Source: Paracamarosporium sp. OC-R06-R3
Lineage: Eukaryota; Ascomycota; Dothideomycetes; Pleosporales; Didymosphaeriaceae
Assembly: GCA_019828545.1 (NCBI GenBank)
Contig: JACVRA010000056.1
Coordinates: forward strand, 124,001 to 188,000
DNA: 64,000 nt
Direction: 5' to 3'
Shown here: piece by piece, positions 54,032 to 64,000 of the stretch
Layout of the letters: each line of letters begins with the position of its first letter
How positions within the stretch are numbered: the stretch's first letter is position 1
The notes under the pieces: model-generated
Seen by the model: the letters and a program-made list of their open reading frames with translations, nothing else
The model's database searches: none
Told to the model about the DNA's origin: nothing
Position numbers and translations under genes: made by a program

Positions 54032-56107
54032 ATAAGACGCTATATCGTAGGAATGAATGGTCCTGCGGCTCCCGCTTTGCGGCTCGGCAGTATCCGAATA
54101 ACCGAATCTATCCCTGCTCTTAGTCTGAACCACTTGCTATTGCCGCCCTGTCCAGGTCTCGCGGTAATGCTCTGAGGAGAGTCGACAGATTTGACAGGTT
54201 ACATTACATAGCACCTTGCAGTATCTCCATGTCTCGTTTTTAGACAATCCAAGGGCTGAGACACAGATCGAAGTCAATGAAACAAGGTACCGGAAACGAC
54301 AATGCAAGAGAAGGGAGAAAGATTCTGTCGGAATATTGGGACGACAGCCGCCGAAGTACCTCGATCGCCACTGCAGCAAGCACCACAGGTGACATGCCAC
54401 AATGTACAGCCGCCCTAAGTTACGGGATTTGATGTACCAGTAAACCACCACTCGCTCCGAATAATGCACAGCCACACCTCATCGCTCTTCACCCTCTATA
54501 CAGCTCTAACGCACCTGCCGTCATGCCTAAGTCTCTTCCAAGTCGTCATCGGCAACATCTAAGACATACATGACCCCCGCTCGCCAGATCTGGGATCGAT
54601 CAGCACAACCAACGATCGCTGGCTGCGGGGTGCAACGTCGCACTGCGGACGGGATGTTTGCACTAGCCTGCGCACAACCGAGCTCCCTGACCAACATCGT
54701 TCCCTCGACAGCTCAAGTTCTCTTTTGCGCACCTAGACCTCAAGCCGTGCGCGGCAGGGTAGGGTTCTCGCGATGCAGTGTTTAATGACCCCGATGGCAA
54801 ATGGATGTTTTGTGCCGAAGCAGCGGGTATGCTCTGGTGGTGCGAGTGGGGCAGATGATTCCGAAACAAGACTTTGCTTGGACTAGGTAGGAGCATCGCG
54901 GTTGGACAGCGGGCTGCAGACCGATAAAGGGCGCAAGGAAGGCTAAGCAGCAGGACGTTGTAAGTGTGGGAAGGTAGTGTAGGCGTAGTTTCGAGCTGCT
55001 GCATTGTGTTATCGGTGCTGCATAATTGTACATGTTATCATAACCGGGGTCTGCTATGATGTTTGTGCTCTACGCGAAACAGACGGACTATGTTACGCTG
55101 CAGACGTCCCGCAGGTGTCGGCGCCCTGTCAGCGTTTGTGCGAGACACATCGCTTGGGGAGCAGCAGGCGGTGGGAGCACAGCGCATGCATCGCCTGTTG
55201 CCCAGTCGTGAGCTCGATCCCGGCGCACTTTGCCGGTGGGCAGACGGCGTCGTCGTGAAGTGTAAGTGTTGAGGTTAGCACGGCGATACGGAGGCTTATT
55301 TCTAGTGTCGTGCGACGACGGCAGTGCCTCGCGTTTTCCCACCAAGAGGCAACTGGGTGGGATGGATTTGCGGTGACACTGAAGAAAGTGTGTGTGGTGT
55401 CGAATACTGGGGCAAAAACATGCATCTATCTGATATACGTACATGCTTCTCTGCCACCAAACCTTGCATCTGCGTCATAGCGGGCAGATCCGTGGACATG
55501 TAGATGACCTGGGAATCATGCCGATGTCGCAAGGCGCGTGCTATGTCGTCTTAATGAACGAGGTGGTGTGTGGAATAAGGTCTTGTGCACGATATATCTA
55601 TTCTTGCTTCTTTTGACGGAGCGACGTGCCGGATGGGCGCAGATGACCTGACCTGATATTTTCCCAGCGGGCGAGGCACATACATACATACACACATATA
55701 GTACGTGATAGCATCCTTCCCCGCACGGCAACGCATGAGTTACCGCCTCAAGAAACAGATATGCGCTCTGGGCACCGCAGCTGTGACTCCTCTTGCGGTT
55801 CTCCGCGCAGAATGTGGAGGGTGCGTGGGTGACGACGGCCTGGGATGAAGTGAGCGTCTGTGCAACGAGGCGGACTAGGTGGAGTGTAGTCGAGCCCTCG
55901 ATGCAAGCAAGCGCGGACGGTGTGCAGATCGACGTTTGAGCCGGGTGGTGCGTGCTTGCGTACGCTCAGCAGGCTCCGCTTGGATGCGTGGATCATCTCG
56001 ATGCCATGCACTGCACTTCTGCATATCCTCCGATGATCAGATAGAAAAAGAAAAAGCAAGAACCAGAGCTCCGGATCTGTATCCAAGCGAGCGAGCGAGC
56101 GGCACAC

Positions 56108-56138
<31 letters not shown>

Positions 56139-57559
56139 CCTACATACATCCGCATGTATGTATGTATGCACACGAACATGTAACGTACAAGGCGCCCTCA
56201 CCATGTCTCACCCTCAACGCAGACGCGTAACTCGCATGCCCACCCACCACTTCCACACCCTCCCCTCCGCGCCCCGCCTCGCCCCGCGAAAAGTGGCAAA
56301 CTTCCGACTAAACACGCAGACTTTTTGCCGGACAACCTCGGATTCGGAACACGCACCTTCTTCATCGAAGGACATCAAGACAAAAACTTAGTTGCCTACG
56401 CTTTGTCTGAGTCACCTAACAAGGCAGTAAATGACTCAAGCAAGACATGGCCGAAGGCGTTTTTCCCGCAGGAAGAAGATGCCTTCCCTGTGCGTCTGTG
56501 TGTCTGTCTGTGTGTGTGTCTTGTCGGGGGCGAGAGGGTGGTGGGAGTAAGGCTGTGGTGGCGAAGTCTTGTTCTGGTGGTGCTGGATACGGGGAGTGAG
56601 GGAGAAGGGGGGGTACGTACCCCGTTCACGCACACGCACGCACACACCAGGAGGCTGAGCAAGTATTGGTCTGGGCCGGGACCAGGCGGAAGCGGAAGCG
56701 GTCGCCTATGCCATGCGGCCGGTCAGGCATCCACATCCCACGTCCACCTTAGGCATCCATTATGCTTCGGGCAAACAGCACGGACAAAAGGCGCAGCACG
56801 GCGTGCACGTAGAAACGGACGATATGGATGTATTAGGGGGAAGATGGATGAAAGCTAATAAAGAAACGTAAACAAACAATGAGATAGCCCGTTCATGAGA
56901 AACCAGTACCAGGACATCAGCCGCGATATGATGCGTCGAGATCCATCCCGCCATGCCAGTCATCCCGCCTGTATATGAAAAAGTGTAGATTCACCCATGA
57001 ACACAAATGTGCGGGAACAAAACCATAGAATATGCCCAGATCAACCCCGCCCATGCAACGTAGAAAAGAGAACAGACCATCGTAAATTCAAGAACAATGA
57101 GCGAAATGAAGGGCCAGACGTAAAGTCTAAGTCTATAGCGGGGAATGCTGCGCATCCCCGATATAGACAACAAGACCAGGAAAGCAGTTGCAGGTACGGG
57201 GGCCGCCCGCCGGTAAAATATGCACATCAGTACTCCAAAGACGCCGAAGAGAGTATGAGATCGAGGATCATAGATGGGACGAGACGGATAAGCTGATGCT
57301 GTCGGAAGTAACGGACGCGTTTGTCTGATGGCCAGCAGAGACAGGAGGCACGGCCGCTTCGACAGCGACAGTGAGGTGTCGGTGATATAGAAGACATGGT
57401 CAGGCCATAGATGGCAGTCCGGGGTCTCCACATTGGTAAAAGAAAAGCACACAGGCCGAACGCAGGAATGTGCTAAGGGTATCGCGGGGGGTATCATCAA
57501 TAGAAAAGTGGACAAAGATGCAGGAGGATGTCGGATTGAACAGGTGCCAACTCCCGGAT
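54032..57559. other. long intergenic region without supported gene
   Basis: About 3.5 kb. It contains a (CA)n tract at 56,108-56,136 and many Arg/Ser/Cys-rich frames on both strands with no recognised motif. It should include the 3' flanks of COX19 and the bHLH gene. A non-coding transcript cannot be excluded from sequence. Confidence 0.5.
56108..56136. repeat. (CA)n microsatellite
   Basis: About 14 CA dinucleotides in a row, read directly. Confidence 0.95.
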
Positions 57560-59448
57560 TTAGTTGATCTCCATGAAGTTTTCATCCTCTTCTTTCAGAC
57601 TCTGGTTCGTCCAGTATTGATGTGAAGTGCTGTTCGCGTTGATGTTCGAGCCGCTGCCGTTACTTTGCATGTCGGGACTGAGACTCTGCGGTGTGTGGTT
57701 GATAGGCTCACCGGCGAGGTTGGTGTGCTTTGGTACCCGTAGCCCGGATCCTGGCCCTCGGGAATACTTGAATGTGGTGAAGCCATTCTTCTCGACAGCA
57801 TCTACTAGCTCCGTGCGCATGCGACGTACTTCTTCAGATTGGTCAACATCCCAGTTCTCCCCGGGGGCGAGTTGCTGTAGGCGTGCTTGCATTTCATCGC
57901 GCTCCTGGGTCATCTTGTAGAGAAGCCACATGAGATCACGAGTCCAGCTGACAGCGCCGTTGAGAATATCGCCCTTGTTGGGGCCCTTGTCCTTTTCTTC
58001 AAGGGGTAGACCCTGTGTGATATTACCAGCGGCTCGCCTTCCCGCACCACCGGCCAGCAGCGAGGTTGCCTGTGGCGGCGACATTCCACTTGCCCCCAAG
58101 GTAGGTGAGAGCGGTCCATTGTTGTTGATATGCTTGCGGATCTTCTCATCCTCTAGACGGTGTTGCGGTACGAGTCGTGAAAGATCGTGAATACGCTCGT
58201 TGATGTTGTCACGGCGGCGACGTTCCACGAGGTTGTGTGATTCGCGACGGCGGCGCTTCTTCGCATCCTGCGTCTGACCGATGTCGACCTTAGCGGGCAG
58301 TGATGCATGCTTGGCAGAGTGCATAACCTCTGAGATTTGATGATGCTGTAAGTTGCCAGTGTGAGGTGACTGGGTTGGAGAATCTATCCAAGTTGCAGAA
58401 TGGCCACTTCCGGGAGTGCCGTCCCACTGGCTCGACACACTGGGTTTGTGCCGGTGCATGTTGGCTGCCATGATTGGCTGGGAGCCAAAGTTGCCGGAAT
58501 CTGGTGTGCCCAAGTGAAGATTGCTAATGGCTGGTGTCTTGGGTGACATTGGGCTCCTGTTGTCGGAAGGAAGGCGGCTCATGGAAATGCGTGGGCGTGC
58601 CTGGCCACCCTGCATACTGCCGGGGAAACCCATGGGCTGTCGGTTGTGGTACTGATTGAAGTCAAACCCATTAGGGTTGACAAAGGGGCTCTGGATGGGA
58701 GCGTCGTCAGGAGTATTGGAGTAAATCTGGTGGTTGATATTCTGGTGGCTGCTGATGACATGGCTGTTGTTTGGTTGTTGTTGTTGTTGTTGGAAGAAAT
58801 CATGCTGATTAGTATGGTCGTTCTGGCCAAAGGTCTCGAAGCCTTGGTGCTGATCAAAGGTGCCCAGTGAATCTGCGAGCTCGTCATCCGCAATGCCCGC
58901 ACCTCCGGGGATGTAGTTGTTTGAGCCACCGAAGTGGTTGTTCATGTTCATGCTTCCGCTCATGGTGAGATCGGATGGATTGATGCCGCTTCCACCCTCA
59001 TGGGCACCGTTAAACTGCTGGTTTCCAAATGATTGATTCATGCTGAAACCGCTTTGGGAGATGAAGCCGTTGTGGTTGAAGTCGTCGTGCTCCTCTTTGA
59101 TGTATGGTGTTGGTGAGCCACTACCGGCCATGCTAAAGATGTCGGCGTCTAGTGTGTCGTCAGAGAAAGGGTCCGGCCGAAAGTCCAGCCTCGAGAGCGT
59201 CTTCTGAGGAGAGTAGGAAGAAGGAGGAGTGAAAAGGGAGTCCGCTTGAGGGACAGTCAGTATGCTTTCAAAGAGCATGACGGCAACAGCAGAGAGAGAA
59301 ATCGACTGGAAACGGAATGGAGATGGAACAGGAAAGAAATATATGGTGATAGAGAGAGAGGCAGGGTAACAAGGGTGCACCCCAGGGTGTTCTCATGACA
59401 ACCAAGGGGTGGGGATGTGACGGGGGCGTACTTACTGGGCTGTGGCAT
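57560..59448 (-). CDS. bHLH transcription factor
   Basis: Preferred model: exon 1 59448-59436 (MPQP), a 191-nt intron (GTAAGT...CAAG), exon 2 59244-57560, giving 565 aa starting MPQPTDSLFTPPSSYSPQ. A single-exon model from the ATG at 59278 (MLFESILTVPQ) is the alternative. The N-terminal two thirds are Asn/Gln/Ser-rich with a poly-Gln run (HDFFQQQQQQ). The basic-helix-loop-helix has the basic region KKRRRRESHNLVERRRRDNI and helix 1 NERIHDLSRLVPQH. A long Gly/Pro-containing loop follows, then helix 2 KGDILNGAVSWTRDLMWLLYK and a short coiled coil. The HNLVERRRR style is that of E-box binders. Target genes unknown. Confidence 0.9.
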
Positions 59449-62091
59449 CACTGAAGGTTACAGTGGGTGAGGAATGCGATGTTAGAGGCCGAGTACCGGT
59501 AATGGTCCCGGGTCTCAATGACCTGAAACGCTCTTTCTTCGTCCAAGCGAGTGACTACGGAATGCAGTCAGTGGTCTGCAGGGTATTGGCAGCACGAGAC
59601 TGCCTGTGACCCTATAAAGACCTGGGAGAACGATTGCTAGAGCGGCCACAAGATCAGAAAGGCAAAGCTCGGGGCACTCGCTTGCGAGCTAAACAGACAC
59701 TCGAGACAAGAGGATGTTTGTCTGCATAAGAAAAGCGTTAGTCGCGCAATTTGGGTGGCAGAAGCAGCTGCAGGTCGCTGCTGGGGGGGAGGATGGCTCA
59801 CCAGACACAACGACAAGGTCGTGCTGCTCACGCAGAGTGAAGGACGCCGCTTCTCGGGTGCTCCCTGCGGTGGGTGTGTGGGTGCGGCGCAAAGGCTTGT
59901 CTGCGCGGGCGGGGGGTATGAGGATCGGGGGCACGTCGACGGTCGTGGCTGTGGTCTCGGGCCGATCTGGAGTAATATGTCAGTGGCAGGCTCCCAAAGG
60001 CACCGAGTCTGAGGGCTGGCTTCTGGGGTTGCAGAGGTGTGGCGCACAGGCAGAGGCGAGCGTCGGTGGACAGCAGCCGTCCGCACTCTCGGCGTGGTGG
60101 GGAGGGTGGTACAGGCGGCCAAAAGCAGAGAAACAGTTGGCACGGCGGTCGCACGGCGCCAATTCTGCCGTCTGGGGCAATATGGGCTCGCCAGGCTGCG
60201 GTGCAGGTGGTGGAGGGGAGGGAGGCAGGAGCGGCCGGGCGTTGACTCACCTCGCGGATGGGGAAAGAGGTAGGCAGGACGTGGGCTCGCACGGCGTAGG
60301 AGGCCTCGAAGGACGGAATAGGAGTTCGTGCGGGTGGGTGCGGTGCGGCTCGAGAGCAAACTCGCGCACTTTGTCGGTCGGGGTGAGAGGGCGGGTGGCA
60401 CACGTTTGTCTCTTTGAAGGCGGGCGGACGGCGTGCAGGCGGAGCAGCGAGGGCGCTCTTCCGGGGGCGCAATTGCAGGAGGGGGTGCTGTTGGTGGGCC
60501 GCTGTGCTACCTGGGCCGGAGGGAGGAATACTGGAAGTGGGCAGCGGAGGACGACGTGGAGGTGGGGGAGTGTTGGTCGGGATCCGCTTCGCTCGCTGTG
60601 GCGCTAACGGCGGCGGAACAATGCGTGCCTGGGACAATGGCGATGGAGCGGCGGCGTCTGCAGGCGTGAAGGCCTGGGGTGGTGAGGGGCGAGAGAGGCG
60701 AGCCCGGCGGAGGAGGTGGCCTGGCCGTGAGAGGAGGGAGGCACAGAAGGCGGTCTGGCGAGCAGGCCAGTCCGGCGTGTGGTGGTTGCCAAGCGACGTC
60801 GGCGCCGGCAGCGCTCGACTCAATCAGTTTGGGAGGGCTCGCGGGGTTCGGCAAAAGAAACGCAGTGTGCGTCCTGGGTGCGTCCTGGGTGCGTCCTGGA
60901 GGCGGCGGCCGAGGGCTCTGGTGTATCGCAGCACGGCACGGGGCTGGGATGACGTCTCGGGGTGCAGTGCAGCTACCTTGGTACGGCGTGTGGAGAACAG
61001 AGACAAGGCGAAAGAAGAGGAGATGGTTGGCCGGAGCGGTGCGGGACGGCAGCATATTATACCCGCAGCCCAGCGCGGCTCTCTCTCAGCATGGCAATCT
61101 GACTACACGCTCCAGAAGAGGGCGTGTGGCTCATCAGCCCGATCCATTACAGCTGCGAGCGACATGCCTGGCTGCGGCTTGTTCCCGGCGGCCTCAGAGG
61201 GTCACCCGCGCGGCCGTGGGCAGCGAGGTGGAGGAGAAAGTGGAAGCTTGTCTCACTTCCAGGACCCGGCACCGGCACCAGCACCAGCACCAGCGCTCGG
61301 CATGGCCCACCGTTCGCCTGCTGAGGTGGTTGCGGCTTCGGTGACAAGACGATATCGCGCCCCCTGGTCGTCCCAGGCCTGCGGGCGCCGCTAGCGCGCT
61401 CCTCGCCGGCCCAGAGCATCACGCCTCAGCACCGCGCACCCACCACGACTACGCCATACACACGCACACCCCCCGCGACGCTTGCTCCCACCCTCCCTCG
61501 TCGAGCTGCCCAGCTGCCCCCCGCGACTGCGACGCAGACCCCCCGACCCCCGCCCTGGCCCTCCCGCCGCGCCCTCCCGTCCAATAGCCTCCGCCACGGG
61601 CTCTGCATCTGCCTTCCAGAGCACCCACACGGCGCGCTCGTCACAAGCCTCGCGCACCGGTCGCCCTGTCTGAGACCTCTGTCTGACATCTGCCATTGGA
61701 CGCTCGACTGCAGACGACGCTGCGAAGATCATCTGCACATAATCCTCCGTGCCGCGGTGCAGCTCTCTGCCCTTCTGCCGCTCCCCAACGGCGCTGCCAT
61801 TGTCGTGCCTCCCAAACAGTCAAGCCACCCAAGCGCCCATTCGCCCTTGGCCTGACGACTGAGGCCGCCGAACCACCAAGGCCCCTCCCCGGCTGCCTGC
61901 TTAGCGCCCTCCAGAGCCCGGATATCCTGCGTCGCCTGCTGCGGCTCCTCGAAAAGCTTCTCTGGGACCGTCCTACACACCGTGCCCCCGCCAGCCTTTT
62001 CCACATACTCTGCTGTGTTCCAGTGCAAAACAGGCTTCTTTCTGCGCAAGCCTCCACACCCAGACTCAAGACTGCTCGACCGCCGCCCTCC
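59449..62091. other. long GC-rich gene-free region, bHLH and SFT2 upstream
   Basis: About 2.6 kb between the divergent bHLH and SFT2 genes. Several ORFs over 200 codons overlap on both strands but are Arg/Gly/Pro/Ala/Ser-rich with no motif, as GC-rich DNA gives by chance. It contains a 3x11-bp tandem repeat at 60,867-60,899. It probably holds long 5' UTRs and promoters. Confidence 0.5.
60867..60899. repeat. 3 x 11-bp tandem repeat (GTGCGTCCTGG)
   Basis: Three exact copies in a row. Confidence 0.95.
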
Positions 62092-63804
62092 ATGGCGTCT
62101 GCCTCGTTCCGCGACTCGATGAACTCTCTAGGATGGAGTAGAAGAGATCCCGACGTTCCCGTGAACACCGCGCCTCCCACCCTCATGGGCCGGCTTCAGG
62201 ACTTGAATCCGTTTGGGTCGGGGGGCTATGTTAGGCTCCCGACGTCGAATGAAGGGCCCGGGGCACCTCTACCCGCACCAACGAGGAGGGAGGAAGAAGA
62301 GGGATTCTTTGCCCGTAAGTTTACTCTCTTTCTCTATCCGTAAAGTGGCAATATTCATCCAACCCTCCCCGTTTCACTGCCTACGCTCAAAGCCTCCACT
62401 TCCCCCCTACAATTCTTATCAGGCATGCACAAGTCCAGATCTCGATCTGCTTGTATTTGGGCGCTTTTGGGTCGCGTTGGGGGGCCTCGTGATAGACCCA
62501 CAGCAACTGCGCGAGGTCGCAGTCTTGGATGCACTTCCCAAAATCCCATGCCTGCAGGCGAAGTCTGAGGGAAACATGGACGCAGTGCATCCCCATCTTG
62601 TTTCAACTAGCCCTCTATCTTCTGGACCCTTGGTACGTCACCTGGCCTGATCGTGCAGCGATCAGCCGGCGTGACAGAAGGGAGTTCCTGCGTAAATCCA
62701 CCTGGGTGCAGCAGGCTTGCATATCCGCGGCCGCTGAAGCAGTCTCTGAACTTTACTGATTGCTGCGTTTCACAGTGAGCCGATGGGACCGCATGCTGAT
62801 CTTCGGTAAGTTGTCCGTCCCGAAGGTTGATCTTCCACTTTGGCTAATTGCCCGGTCACGACTAGGCGGACTGCTGCTTGCATCCTTGGCGTTGTTTGCT
62901 ACCTGCATCGGACTCATGTTCACGCCCATCTTTATCGCTCGGCCAAGCAAATTTGCCATACTTGTAAGTCGGAACCGGTTTTCTTGCTTCTAGACCAGCC
63001 ATCCGAGAGTGGTGAAATCATATCTTGGGAAGCACCGGCGCATAGTGCGTCTTATCCCGGCAGCGCTGCGAACTATGGGGCAGTCTGTTATCAAGGGTAG
63101 CAGCACGACAGCTCCACCCGCCTCTGGCGAATGGCGCGCGGTGTTTCGGCATGGTGCCACTCATGACCGCTCTAGCCACGGCGCGATCTGCGTTGGACCC
63201 TTTGCATCGATCATGCGGGTGCTAGCACTGGCGCGGTGCAGAAGGGCAGAGCTAAATCCAACATCCCCCGGCAGGCATTCACTACACGGAGAAGTCGAGG
63301 CTAACCAGTGTTCCCTGACTCAAGTGGTCGATGGGCAGCGTCCTGTTTCTCTGCGCATGGGGCGTCTTGATGGGCCCTTGGACGTACGGTAAGGCAGCCT
63401 CACTGCGCGCCGCCGCGGCTGCTGACCAGTGTTAGTCCAACACCTCGTGTCTGGGCCTCGTCTGCCCTTTACAGCCGCCTACTTTGGCAGCATTGCCCTC
63501 ACGCTCTACTTTAGTCTGGTGGTAGGTCACGGCAGTTCGCCATCCCTGCCCCTGCCGCTGAACCCTGCGCCCATCGCGCTCCCTCCTTCCTGTCTCCCCC
63601 ACGCTTGCTTATCGATATCATGTTTGCTGACGCATGCCCACCTGACCGCAGCTCCAAATGTTCGTCCTCACCTTCATCGCAACCATCGCCCAGCTGGTTT
63701 GCCTCGCCTTCTACACCGTCTCGTACTTCCCCATGGGCTCCACGGGGCTGCGGTTTGCTGCGCGCTTCGGCGGAAACCGCGTCGCTGCCTGGATGAGCGA
63801 ATGA
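62092..63804 (+). CDS. SFT2: Vesicle transport protein Sft2
   Basis: Exons 62092-62314, 62776-62805 (30 nt), 62866-62963, 63325-63388, 63436-63521 and 63652-63804 give 217 aa. A cytosolic N-terminus (SFRDSMNSLGWSRRDPD, EEEEGFFALSRWDRMLIFG) is followed by four membrane helices: GLLLASLALFATCIGLMFTP, WSMGSVLFLCAWGVLMGP, YFGSIALTLYFSLVLQMFVL and QLVCLAFYTVSYFPMGSTGL. That is the Sft2/Got1-like layout. Sft2 is a Golgi membrane protein of endosome-to-Golgi retrograde traffic. Introns 1 and 3 are long (461 and 361 nt). Confidence 0.95.
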
Positions 63805-63926
63805 GCCCTTGTGCGAGGGCTGCTGTGTTTGGGTGGCGGCGTCTCTGGGCAGAAGGACGCGTCGACGTTGCGAAGCAAACACACCTTTCCGGGATGCCAC
63901 ACAGGTCACGTAGTAATCATTACTGT

Positions 63927-63958
<32 letters not shown>

Positions 63959-63970
63959 TACACACACACG
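63927..63970. repeat. (CA)n / CATA microsatellite
   Basis: A long run of CA dinucleotides with a CATACATA interruption, read directly. Confidence 0.95.
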
Positions 63971-64000
63971 GTGCACCGTCTCATTCTCTGATTGCCCCGT

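Noticed and set aside
59714..61394. three ORFs of about 300 aa on both strands
   Set aside because: They overlap in opposite directions, have biased composition and no domains.
1..64000. CRISPR array, rRNA genes, bacterial operons
   Set aside because: Repeats seen are microsatellites, coding repeats or transposon traces. The gene structure is eukaryotic throughout.

Overview
This 64 kb window is nuclear DNA of a filamentous ascomycete (Pezizomycotina). The signs are short introns of about 45-60 nt with GTRNGT donors, fungal families (UstYa/DUF3328, Pth11-type rhodopsin proteins, GH78, GH5, MFS), and relics whose stop codons replace Gln codons, as repeat-induced point mutation (RIP) leaves them. 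A Dothideomycete is my best guess, but the sequence alone does not prove it. There is no rRNA gene, CRISPR array or clear intact tRNA.

Left part (1-18 kb), mostly housekeeping: a RING/TRAF zinc-finger protein, a Qc-SNARE, a Ca2+-regulated mitochondrial carrier (SAL1/SCaMC type, nine exons), cyclin C (SSN8, with a GC-AG intron), two conserved proteins of unknown role, and a citrate synthase ending in a peroxisomal signal (AKL).

Middle part (18-43 kb), accessory. The core is a kexin-processed peptide locus. At 20,759-21,202 (-) a 130-aa secreted precursor has a signal peptide, a Lys-Arg, and four near-identical 26-residue repeats separated by EKR. It is transcribed divergently from a UstYa/DUF3328 gene (22,091-22,987) with two HxxHC motifs. 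This is the architecture of fungal RiPPs (ustiloxin, asperipin, epichloecyclin type), and the repeat peptide matches none that I know. Around it lie a TPP-dependent enzyme, an amino-acid permease, two MFS transporters and a rhodopsin-like membrane protein. Then come decayed genes: a diaminopropionate ammonia-lyase relic, a DUF1338 relic split by a 320-bp insertion with a perfect 15-bp target duplication, and an AT-rich RIP-damaged ORF. A GH5 glucanase lies among them. A divergent pair, sugar transporter plus alpha-L-rhamnosidase (GH78), closes this part.

Right part (45-64 kb), housekeeping again: TRP4 and MAK21/NOC1 (divergent), a 51-aa Cys-rich secreted protein missed by ORF length filters, a frame-disrupted secreted-protein locus, COX19, a bHLH transcription factor, and SFT2. 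Long gene-free stretches lie at 54.0-57.5 and 59.5-62.1 kb.

Exon boundaries were placed by eye from splice motifs, reading frame and family conservation. In every multi-exon model the exon lengths sum to a multiple of three.
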